DNA from: Chloroflexota bacterium
GTDB taxonomy: Bacteria; Chloroflexota; Dehalococcoidia; Lucifugimonadales; CATQGZ01
DNA: 10,853 bases
Reading direction: 5' to 3'
Assembly (NCBI GenBank): GCA_027624995.1
Contig: JAQBTI010000054.1
Location: forward strand, 1 to 10,853
In this document: positions 1 through 6,523 of the stretch, piece after piece
Layout of the letters: each line of letters opens with the position of its first letter
Position numbering within the stretch: the stretch's first letter is position 1
Notes under the pieces: generated by a model
The model's database searches: none
Told to the model about the DNA's origin: nothing
What the model saw: only the letters and a program-made list of their open reading frames with translations
Made by a program: the position numbers and the translations under genes

Positions 1-1818
1 ACGCCAACCCCCGCCCCGATCCCCGTGCGGGTTCCCGCGACAGGCCCGATAGCCGACTCCGTGACTATCAGAGCCGCGTTGCCACCGAGGGCTCCGGACC
101 GGGACCTCGCCGAGCTGATCGAGCGGCTCAGGCCGGTCGAAGGACGGCCCCAAGAACAGGCCGTGGTGGAACGTCCGGGGGGCTACAGCGAGGGCCACCG
201 GCAGTCGTTCTGGGTATTCGACTTGGTGAGGGGCGGATCGTACCAGAAAGAGTCGACCCTGAAGGTCGTGAGCGAGCACGCCTACTGGTACGTAGACGAT
301 TCCATCGATCTGTCGATAGACGACCTTCGGAAGGCTGCGGAGGCGTACGAGACCGAGATCCATCCGTTACTCACCGCCTCTTTCGGAGACATGTGGGGAC
401 CAGAGGACGGAGCCGATCGGCGGCTGACGATCCTGCACACGCCTCTGGTCGGGATCCGTGGATACTACAGCTCGCTCAACGAGCTACCCGCCGAGACCCA
501 GCCCAAGAGCAACGAAAGAAAGATGATCTTCATGGACGGCGGCCAGCTGAACCCGGGCTCCTCTGCCTATCTGGGAACGCTTACCCACGAGGTCCAGCAC
601 GCCATCCACCGAAACCTAGACCGAGATGAGGACAACTGGATCAACGAGGGCATGTCAGAGGTCGCCCGGGAGCTTGCGGGTTACAGGGTCGAGACAACCA
701 ACCCATTCCTGATGGCCCCGGATACGCAACTCAATCACTGGCCAAGTCTGCTCGGTCAGACCGGCCGCCACTACGGAGCGTCAGCGCTGTTTCTGATATA
801 CCTGGTACAGCAGTACGGCGGTTACGAGAGCATGGCCGATCTCTCCGCTGAGCAGGCCGATGGAGTCGACGGAGTGCAGGCTTACCTGGAGCCGTACGGG
901 ACGACGTTCCTCGACGTGTTCAAGGACTGGGTCATCGCTAACTACCTGGACGCCCCCGAAGGGCGGCTTGGGTATCCGACCCGAGGGGTCCGCGTTCGCG
1001 CGGTTCAGCGGCTGTTCGACTACGGGAGCCTGAATGGCGTAATGCCGCAGTTCTCGGCACGGTATCTGGACATCCGGCTGCCCAGCGGCGATGCTCTTGT
1101 AACCTTCCAGGGTGAGCTAGTCGTTCCCCAGGTCTCGACACGGTGCCGCAGTGGCCGCTACTGCTGGTGGGGCAATCGTGGAGACTCCATCGACTCGACC
1201 CTGACCAGGGAGTTCGACCTGTCCGGACTTGAACAAGCTACTCTGGAGTTTTGGACCTGGTACGCAATCGAGCCGACTTGGGACCACGCTTACGTTGAGG
1301 TGTCGGCGGATGGAGGGTCTACCTGGTCAGTTCTCGAAGGCTCACACACCCGAGCCGAAGACCCGACTGGGAGCAACCTGGGACCCAGCTTCGACGGTCG
1401 CGGTGACGGATGGGTGAAAGAGACGATGGACCTGTCTCCATATACGGGACAGCGCGTGCTGTTGCGGTTCGAATACGTGACCGATGATGGCGTGTACCTC
1501 GATGGGTTCCTGATCGATGACCTCTCGATCCCCGAGCTCGGGTTCGAGGACGGTGCCGAGCGAGACATGGGTTGGGACGAGGCCGGCTTCGCGCGGATCA
1601 CCACTACGCTCCCGCAGTACTATGCGGTCCAGGTCATCGAGGAGACGGCGGAGGGCACTGTGACGGTGCGGGAGCTGAGTCTGGACGCGAAGCGAAGGGG
1701 CGAATACCTGCTTGAGGGATTCGGTAATGAACTCGCGAGCGCCGCGATCGTGGTGTCGCCGATTACCCTGGGAACCCACCTTCCCACCCGTTTCTCGATC
1801 GACGTCAGCCGTCCGTAG
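1..1818 (+). CDS. Secreted zinc metalloprotease, immune-inhibitor-A-like (5' partial)
   Basis: Predicted extracellular gluzincin-type protease; its substrate is unknown. The reading frame is open to the left edge and begins with a Thr/Pro-rich stretch (TPTPAPIPV), typical of the linker after a lipoprotein or secretion signal. The GTG at 25 is therefore probably not the start, and the N-terminus lies outside the window. Counting from that GTG, the zinc motif HEVQH is at residues 188-192 (bases 586-600), followed by NEGMSE at 207-212, whose E208 or E212 is the likely third zinc ligand. Residues about 372-505 resemble the C-terminal jelly-roll region of InhA/M6 proteases (CWWGNRGDSID, then VSADGGSTW, then DGFLIDDLSI), and about 525-597 look like a further beta-rich domain. 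Mature surface or secreted location is inferred from these domains and the linker. The catalytic domain could also be classed as a generic MA-clan peptidase. The gene stops at TAG 1816-1818, 117 bases before the methyltransferase. Confidence 0.8.
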   Translation, partial: TPTPAPIPVRVPATGPIADSVTIRAALPPRAPDRDLAELIERLRPVEGRPQEQAVVERPGGYSEGHRQSFWVFDLVRGGSYQKESTLKVVSEHAYWYVDDSIDLSIDDLRKAAEAYETEIHPLLTASFGDMWGPEDGADRRLTILHTPLVGIRGYYSSLNELPAETQPKSNERKMIFMDGGQLNPGSSAYLGTLTHEVQHAIHRNLDRDEDNWINEGMSEVARELAGYRVETTNPFLMAPDTQLNHWPSLLGQTGRHYGASALFLIYLVQQYGGYESMADLSAEQADGVDGVQAYLEPYGTTFLDVFKDWVIANYLDAPEGRLGYPTRGVRVRAVQRLFDYGSLNGVMPQFSARYLDIRLPSGDALVTFQGELVVPQVSTRCRSGRYCWWGNRGDSIDSTLTREFDLSGLEQATLEFWTWYAIEPTWDHAYVEVSADGGSTWSVLEGSHTRAEDPTGSNLGPSFDGRGDGWVKETMDLSPYTGQRVLLRFEYVTDDGVYLDGFLIDDLSIPELGFEDGAERDMGWDEAGFARITTTLPQYYAVQVIEETAEGTVTVRELSLDAKRRGEYLLEGFGNELASAAIVVSPITLGTHLPTRFSIDVSRP

Positions 1819-1840
1819 TTTCGCCCAGAGTTGTTTGGCC

Positions 1841-1866
1841 TTGACATCGGACAATAATGGTATAAT
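1841..1866 (+). promoter_or_regulatory. Sigma70-type promoter with extended -10, upstream of methyltransferase
   Basis: A perfect TATAAT lies at 1861-1866, preceded by TGG at 1858-1860, which gives the extended -10 form TGnTATAAT. A perfect TTGACA is at 1841-1846, but the spacer is only 14 bases, shorter than the usual 16-18, so the extended -10 may do most of the work. The stretch is clearly AT-rich against its surroundings. Transcription would start near 1873, leaving a leader of about 62 bases before the methyltransferase ATG at 1936. Confidence 0.6.
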
Positions 1867-1913
1867 GCATGAGTTGTATCGTTTCGCGCAGATGCTCGGC
1901 GGGCATAGTCTTC

Positions 1914-1931
1914 GTACCTCGTTGGAGGTGC
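1914..1931 (+). promoter_or_regulatory. Leader hairpin that buries the Shine-Dalgarno of the methyltransferase
   Basis: ACCTC (1916-1920) and GAGGT (1925-1929) are a perfect inverted repeat around a GTTG loop. The stem extends by a T-G wobble (1915/1930) and a G-C pair (1914/1931) to seven pairs. The ribosome binding site GGAGG (1924-1928) lies almost wholly in the 3' arm, seven bases before ATG 1936. If the stem folds, it would limit ribosome access. The complementarity is seen directly; a regulatory role is inference, because any GGAGG near a CCTC will pair. Confidence 0.4.
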
Positions 1932-1935
1932 AATA

Positions 1936-2754
1936 ATGGCATCACAAGATTTCTCCTTTGGCAAGTTCTCCGCGAACTCCTTCTACAGTGCACTCAACGG
2001 GCGCCTTGTAGACATGGCAGAGGTCGGCTCCGGCCAGCGGATTGTCGATCTGGCCTGTGGCACAGGCGGAGTGACCCAGTTGATCGCAGAGCGGCTTCGC
2101 GGCGCGCGCGATTCGGTCATCATCGGGATCGACCAGTCTTCCATAGCCCTGAAGCAGGCTGTGGACAACCTGAAGGACGCCAGGGACGCTGCGGTCCAGT
2201 TCGTTCAGAGTCGGGTTGAACAGATGGCGGATTCCGTCAAGGAGTCCGTAGATACGGTCTTCTATTTCAACGCGATCCACTACCTCTCCGATAAGGACGT
2301 CGTGCTCGAAGAGGTCTCCAAGCTACTCAAGCCTGGAGGGAAGTTCGTATTCAACACGTCCTTCTATGACGGCGGCCAGTCTACAGAGACCGCGCTCTTC
2401 TACCGCAAGTGGATGTTCAAGACCGTCCGGATACTGCGTCGCGAATACGGCCTGAAGCCTTCTAAGGCGGACAAGGTCGAGTCCCGCCGGCACCTCACTG
2501 CTGACCAGTACCGTGAACTCGTTGAGGCCCACGGGATGACGGTCGTAAAGCAACAGGTCGACCCGGTCCCTGTCCCGCTCGAAGGGTGGCTGGACATCAG
2601 CACTTTCGAGGACTTCATCGAGGGCACCATACCCGGTGTTCCGTTGGACAAGGCCAGCGAGTCTCTTCAACAGGCTGCGTCGGAGACTTTCGAAGAGCTC
2701 GGTGTGGACTACGTCTACCGAAACTGGCTGGGAGTCGTAGCGGTCAGGGTCTAG
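1936..2754 (+). CDS. Class I SAM-dependent methyltransferase
   Basis: Cytosolic methyltransferase that transfers a methyl group from S-adenosylmethionine; its acceptor cannot be read from the sequence. The 272-residue protein shows the Rossmann-type SAM fold: motif I VDLACGTGG at residues 37-45 for SAM binding, an acidic residue after strand 2 in GIDQS (D66), an FNAIHYLSD segment at 111-119, and the post-motif LLKPGGKFVFN at 130-140. This is the UbiE/Methyltransf_11 style. The C-terminal 80 or so residues (VPVPLEGWLDIS onward) are outside the core fold and probably shape the acceptor site. ATG 1936 is chosen because GGAGG sits seven bases upstream and the first residues run straight into the fold. 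It has its own promoter and leader hairpin. No neighbour names its substrate; ubiquinone, arsenite and small-molecule methylation are all unsupported. Confidence 0.85.
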   Translation: MASQDFSFGKFSANSFYSALNGRLVDMAEVGSGQRIVDLACGTGGVTQLIAERLRGARDSVIIGIDQSSIALKQAVDNLKDARDAAVQFVQSRVEQMADSVKESVDTVFYFNAIHYLSDKDVVLEEVSKLLKPGGKFVFNTSFYDGGQSTETALFYRKWMFKTVRILRREYGLKPSKADKVESRRHLTADQYRELVEAHGMTVVKQQVDPVPVPLEGWLDISTFEDFIEGTIPGVPLDKASESLQQAASETFEELGVDYVYRNWLGVVAVRV

Positions 2755-2834
2755 CCGTCCGTCCCGAGGTCCGAGCTACTTCCCGTTCCCACTCTCGCCC
2801 TTTTTGACCTGGCGCGCGTCCGCTGGCACACCTT

Positions 2835-2984
2835 ATGGCCCGCCAAGATGGTTGTGGACTGGATGCTCATCCACTGTCTGCCATTCTGTGGAGCGCAGCG
2901 ACGAAGAATCTAGCGGCGGGGTCGCCTCTCTCCCGCTTCCGCCCAGAACGACGACCAGATCGCTCTAACGACCTGGACCTATGA
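2835..2984 (+). CDS. Possible 49-residue ORF overlapping the beta-helix start
   Basis: The 226-base gap between the methyltransferase and the beta-helix gene holds a short open frame from ATG 2835 to TGA 2982-2984. The stop overlaps the downstream ATG 2981 as ATGA, a classic coupling arrangement. The peptide is Arg/Ala-rich near its end (RFRPERRPDRSND) and has no family I recognise. No Shine-Dalgarno precedes 2835 and no convincing promoter was found in the gap, so it may well be chance. It matters only because the beta-helix gene itself lacks a visible Shine-Dalgarno. Confidence 0.2.
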   Translation: MARQDGCGLDAHPLSAILWSAATKNLAAGSPLSRFRPERRPDRSNDLDL

Positions 2985-4090
2985 AGATTTCGAGCCCGAC
3001 CCGCCTTCCTCCCAAACGCTATACGAGCCAGACCGGTGAACGCTGGCTCATCGAGATTACTACCGATGGTGTCGAACTCGATCTTGCCGGCGCGGTACTG
3101 GACGGCGAAGACTTTCGTGGCTATGGGGTCTACATCCACGACTGCGAAGGCGTCGTTATCAGGAATGGCCTGATCAAGGGCTTCCACTATGGCATCCGCG
3201 CGGAAAGAGTGAAGAATCTCACCATCTCGGGTTGCGTTGTGACCGAGAACTACAACCCGCCGGGAATCGGCTGGCTGGCCGACACCGCCCGCCCCGAGAC
3301 AGAGGGTTTCGGCGGCGGTGTATACATACGCGACGGCGTCGGGTGCGTCGTCGAAAACAACGAGATCGGCGGCAACTTCAACGGACTCGACCTGGTCCAC
3401 TGCACAGGCGGCACCGTCCGGGCGAACGGTGCGTCAGGCTGCGGCAACGTCGGCATACACCTGCTGGATTCGGGCAGGAACACTATCGAGGGTAACCGGG
3501 CTAACCGCTGCATCCGCCATGCCGGCCGCTTTTGGAACGACACGGCGGACTCCGCGGGCATCTTGCTGGAGGAGTACTCCCACGAGAACCGCATCGTCGG
3601 CAACACGATGTGTTACAGCGGCGATGGACTTTTTATCCGTGCCAACAACCGGCACTCCTCGAACGGCAACTACGTCGCCAGAAACGACGGCAGCTTCTCG
3701 CCCAATAACGCCTTCGAGGCCGTGTTCTCAGAGGGCAATATCTTCGAAGACAATACCGCCGATTATTCGAACTACGGCTTCTGGCTCGGCTACTCCCGCA
3801 ACACCGTCCTACGGAACAACCGTGTACGTTTGAACAGACTCGACGGAATCGCCATCGAGCACGGCAGAGACAACACTATCGAGCGCAACGACATAGCCGG
3901 CAATAGGACCGGAATCAGGCTGTGGGGTGACGATAGGGACCATGAGACAGACCCGTCCAGGGACTACCGGGTTAGCGGGAACGTCATCACGGACTCTGTA
4001 GAGGCCGCAATTCGCTACTCGAATACCGAAGGCGTCTTACTGGAGGACAACACTTTCCAGGGCAACGCCGAGGACGTCATGGAGGAGTAA
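2981..4090 (+). CDS. Right-handed parallel beta-helix (NosD/pectate-lyase-like) protein
   Basis: The 369-residue protein is built of imperfect repeats of about 22-25 residues with the pattern of a right-handed parallel beta-helix (G-I-x-L/I strands and N-ladders). Examples are GVVIRNGLIKG near 57-67, NLTISGCVVTEN at 79-90, GCVVENNEIGGN at 121-132, NRIVGNTM at 203-210, NTVLRNNRV at 274-282 and NTIERNDIAGN at 298-308. This matches the Beta_helix/CASH-type folds found in NosD and in carbohydrate-active enzymes; no catalytic signature that would name a substrate was seen. The N-terminus (MKISSPTRLPPKRY) has no signal peptide, and an in-frame TAA at 2966-2968 blocks any longer start, so the protein appears cytosolic or is exported by another route. 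No clear Shine-Dalgarno precedes ATG 2981. It ends 14 bases from the convergent PrpD gene. Fold is confident, function unknown. Confidence 0.85.
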   Translation: MKISSPTRLPPKRYTSQTGERWLIEITTDGVELDLAGAVLDGEDFRGYGVYIHDCEGVVIRNGLIKGFHYGIRAERVKNLTISGCVVTENYNPPGIGWLADTARPETEGFGGGVYIRDGVGCVVENNEIGGNFNGLDLVHCTGGTVRANGASGCGNVGIHLLDSGRNTIEGNRANRCIRHAGRFWNDTADSAGILLEEYSHENRIVGNTMCYSGDGLFIRANNRHSSNGNYVARNDGSFSPNNAFEAVFSEGNIFEDNTADYSNYGFWLGYSRNTVLRNNRVRLNRLDGIAIEHGRDNTIERNDIAGNRTGIRLWGDDRDHETDPSRDYRVSGNVITDSVEAAIRYSNTEGVLLEDNTFQGNAEDVMEE

Positions 4091-4104
4091 CGCTCAGCCG
4101 GCCC

Positions 4105-5475
4105 CTAGTCGGAGATGCCGACCTTGGCCAGAGGCGCCACGAAGTCCGCGACGGACAGGGACTCCAGGCGCTCCACGGATTCGATGATCTCGCGTCTCAG
4201 GGCGGCGTCCGCGTAGGCTGCTGACAGGCCCTCGAACTTGTCGACAACCGTTTCCCATCGCATCGGGTTGGCGTGGAAGCCCTCGTAGTCAGTCTTCTCG
4301 GCCACGAGGACCCGGCCGTCGCGCAGCGTGACCTTTAGAGTCGTAGGCATCTCGTCCGGGAACCGGGCGCTGAATGAGTCGTTCGGCCGGGCCACGACCC
4401 TCCGCAACAGGCCCTGGACGTCGTCTCTGAGAATCCGCTCCGGAGCGTACTGCTCCGGCATGACGTTCCCGTCGAGGATGGCCACCGCGACCATGTAGGG
4501 GAGGCTGTGGTCGGCCTGTTCCTTGTTCTCGACGATAGTCTTGTCCCCCTCCTCGCCGCCACCGATGATGTTGAACGCCACGTCGAATGTGTCGATCTCG
4601 ATCTTCTCGACGTCCGCGCCGGAGAAGCCATGCTCGGCCTGGAGCTCCAGGATGCCCTCAACCGACTGTTGGGAGTGTCCCTCCGCGTTGTACTTCTTGA
4701 TCTCGATGCGCGTCACGCGGTCCAGCCCTTCACTGGCCCAGTCCACGTGAAACTTTCCGGCGATGCTGTCCATGAAGCCCTTGTTGCCCTCGAACACCTT
4801 GGGCGGCCCCGTGATGCCGCGCATGGCCAGGAACGTCGCGTGCGTGCAGCTAAAAGCCGTGCTCGGATACGCCAGGCCCTTCCAGTGGGACAGCGCGCCG
4901 GTCCTCGTAACCCTCAGGGCGTTGAACGGCGTGCCGCTCAACGCGATGGCGTTGGCGGTACGCGCGGCGTCGAGGCGGAGAGCCTTGGAGACCCCCGCGG
5001 CCACGGCGTACGAGCCCTGGGTCGTGTGGTCGAAACCCTTTGCCCGCACGGGCGCTTCGTCGCTGAGGCGGGCCTGGACTTGGTACGCCACCGCAAGGGC
5101 CGTCATGAGGTCAACGCCATTGCCCCCGGCGTATTCGAGGGCTGCCAGCACGGGTCCCAAGTTGTCGCTTGGGTGGCAGCTCTCACCCTTGGCCAGATAG
5201 AAGTCGTTGAAGTCCAGATAGCGGGTGAGGGCGGAGTTGTAGAATGCGGCGCGGTCCGGAGACGTCCGCCCGCCGCCGATGAGTGTTGAGTGGCCGGTGC
5301 CTCCGAAGTCTTCTAACTGCTGCCTAAGGAACCTGATCGGCTCACCGTCCAGGGCACCTATGGCACAGCCTAGGCTGTCCAGGATGCAGATCTTCATCTG
5401 CTTTCGTGCCGCGTCCGAGAGATCGTCGTAGGACGCCTTTACGACAAACGACGCGAGCTCATCCGCAATTGTCAT
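4105..5475 (-). CDS. MmgE/PrpD family protein (2-methylcitrate dehydratase-like)
   Basis: Cytosolic member of the MmgE/PrpD family, whose best known reaction is dehydration of 2-methylcitrate to 2-methyl-cis-aconitate; cis-aconitate decarboxylases and some epimerases share the fold. The 456-residue length is typical. Family landmarks are visible: ILDSLGCAIGA at residues 31-41, the long YLDFNDFYLAKGESCHPSDN segment at 86-105 near the active site, the SHWKGLAYPS stretch around 196-205, and ADHSLPYMVAVAILDG at 321-336. ATG at 5475-5473 is preceded by a modest AGGA seven bases upstream. It is the last gene of the minus-strand operon, 28 bases after the MetE-like gene and downstream of a citrate/methylcitrate synthase, which favours a tricarboxylic acid substrate. 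No PrpB lyase accompanies it here, so a complete methylcitrate cycle is not shown and the true substrate stays open. Confidence 0.88.
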   Translation of the reverse strand: MTIADELASFVVKASYDDLSDAARKQMKICILDSLGCAIGALDGEPIRFLRQQLEDFGGTGHSTLIGGGRTSPDRAAFYNSALTRYLDFNDFYLAKGESCHPSDNLGPVLAALEYAGGNGVDLMTALAVAYQVQARLSDEAPVRAKGFDHTTQGSYAVAAGVSKALRLDAARTANAIALSGTPFNALRVTRTGALSHWKGLAYPSTAFSCTHATFLAMRGITGPPKVFEGNKGFMDSIAGKFHVDWASEGLDRVTRIEIKKYNAEGHSQQSVEGILELQAEHGFSGADVEKIEIDTFDVAFNIIGGGEEGDKTIVENKEQADHSLPYMVAVAILDGNVMPEQYAPERILRDDVQGLLRRVVARPNDSFSARFPDEMPTTLKVTLRDGRVLVAEKTDYEGFHANPMRWETVVDKFEGLSAAYADAALRREIIESVERLESLSVADFVAPLAKVGISD

Positions 5476-5503
5476 GAGAATGTCCTATCGGACCAAGGTA
5501 GGT

Positions 5504-6523
5504 CTATCCGCTCAACTCGTCCCGGACTAGTCTGGCGCCGGCCACCATGGCATTCAGTTTGGCTATCGCGTTATACCGTGGTCCCCACCCGAAACCGCAG
5601 TCGGGGTTGATGTAGACGCTACCGGCATCCGCGTACTGGAGCGTCGTTCTTATGCGCTCGGCAACGTCCTCGGGTGTCTCGGGATAGAACGACTTCACAT
5701 CGATCACGCCCGCGCCCAGCTCTCGCCCGTCGTTCCAGTCCTTCCACGACTCGATCTCGGCCATCTCGCGGCCGGCAAATTCGAGGACGAACTGATCGGC
5801 GCGGGCGTCCAGGGCGCCCGGGAAGTAGTCGCTGTACCGTCGCTTGAACCTGGCTTGCCCGAACCGGTTGCCAAAGCAGATGTGGTAGGCAAGCCTGGCA
5901 TCGACGCCTTCGGTGGCCAGGTTGAATAGTCGCGCCATCTCCTGTCCGGTCACGTTGCCCCGGGCCGGCTCGTCGATCTGAATGAAGGTCGCCCCGGCTG
6001 CGACCAGCCCCTTTAGCTCTTCGTTGATCACGTGCGCGAACTCGGTGGCGATCTCCACGGTGGACCCGTATACCTCCGCCGGGCGGATGCGCGAGCCGAA
6101 TGTCAATGGCCCGGCGCACGTCACCTTTGTTGGCTGGGCGGTGTGCGCCGAGAGATACTCGAACTCGCCGACGATGCCCAGACCGGAGGGTGCGGCGATC
6201 CGGTCGGTGGCTTCGTAGCGCGTTTGCTGGTCATACCCCCAGGGGCCGCCCTTGCGGGCAGGCGGAATAGCGCGGATTCCCTCAATGACCTCGTAGTAGC
6301 CATCCACGTAGCCGTCCAGCCGTCGCGACTCACCATCGGTGATGATGTCGACGCCGGCACGCTGCTGGTCCAGGATCGCGATGTCGACCGCGTCGTCGAG
6401 AAGCTCAGCGAGGTCGGCCTGCCCCCATTCGCCCTTGTCCACCAGGTCCTTGCACCTGTGCCACCAGGCGGGCTTGGCGTGGGAGCCAACGACGGTCGTC
6501 GGCAGCAGCGGCAGGCCGTTCAA
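5504..6523 (-). CDS. MetE-like catalytic-domain protein (cobalamin-independent methionine synthase family)
   Basis: The 339-residue protein corresponds to the C-terminal catalytic barrel of MetE, without the N-terminal half of the roughly 750-residue classical enzyme. The zinc/thiol site appears intact: H214 and C216 in YHICFGN, E248 in FVLEFAG, and C309 in NPDCGFG match the His-Cys-Glu-Cys ligands of MetE. D184 in QIDEPA and E65 in TDGES match residues that hold homocysteine in MetE. It therefore probably activates a thiol as zinc thiolate and moves an alkyl group. Known stand-alone core-MetE enzymes make methionine from homocysteine using other methyl donors; relatives also act on coenzyme M adducts. 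The start is TTG at 6523-6521, with GGAGG nine bases upstream; no in-frame ATG fits better. The TTG overlaps the TGA of the synthase gene as TTGA, so translation is probably coupled. Family is sure, substrate is not. Confidence 0.85.
   Translation of the reverse strand: MNGLPLLPTTVVGSHAKPAWWHRCKDLVDKGEWGQADLAELLDDAVDIAILDQQRAGVDIITDGESRRLDGYVDGYYEVIEGIRAIPPARKGGPWGYDQQTRYEATDRIAAPSGLGIVGEFEYLSAHTAQPTKVTCAGPLTFGSRIRPAEVYGSTVEIATEFAHVINEELKGLVAAGATFIQIDEPARGNVTGQEMARLFNLATEGVDARLAYHICFGNRFGQARFKRRYSDYFPGALDARADQFVLEFAGREMAEIESWKDWNDGRELGAGVIDVKSFYPETPEDVAERIRTTLQYADAGSVYINPDCGFGWGPRYNAIAKLNAMVAGARLVRDELSG
6520..6523 (-). other. TTGA stop/start overlap in the minus-strand operon
   Basis: On the minus strand the four bases TTGA contain both the TTG start of the MetE-like gene (6523-6521) and the TGA stop of the citrate synthase gene (6522-6520). 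This is the TTG counterpart of the common ATGA overlap and suggests termination-reinitiation coupling. The upstream GGAGG, nine bases before TTG, lies inside the synthase coding sequence. Confidence 0.75.

Noticed and set aside
1712..1936. 74-residue plus-strand frame overlapping the protease 3' end
   Set aside because: It lies mostly inside the protease gene in another frame and has no ribosome site or recognisable product; only its last codons matter, as the possible mini-ORF in the methyltransferase leader.
2755..2810. Terminator after the methyltransferase ending in the TTTTT at 2801-2805
   Set aside because: The T-run is preceded by a C-rich stretch without a convincing inverted repeat.
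2804..2837. TTGACC with a nearby TTAT-containing stretch as a promoter for the beta-helix gene
   Set aside because: No acceptable -10 lies at 16-18 bases; the closest AT-rich hexamer is more than 20 bases away.
2867..3400. 177-residue minus-strand frame opposite the beta-helix gene
   Set aside because: The plus-strand frame shows clear beta-helix repeats through the same region; the minus frame has no known motif.
4091..4104. Intrinsic terminator between the convergent beta-helix and PrpD-like genes
   Set aside because: The 14-base gap is too short and shows no stem followed by a T-run.
4507..5289. 260-residue plus-strand frame opposite the PrpD-like gene
   Set aside because: It mirrors a well-recognised MmgE/PrpD protein and shows no motif; long antisense frames are expected in GC-rich codon use.
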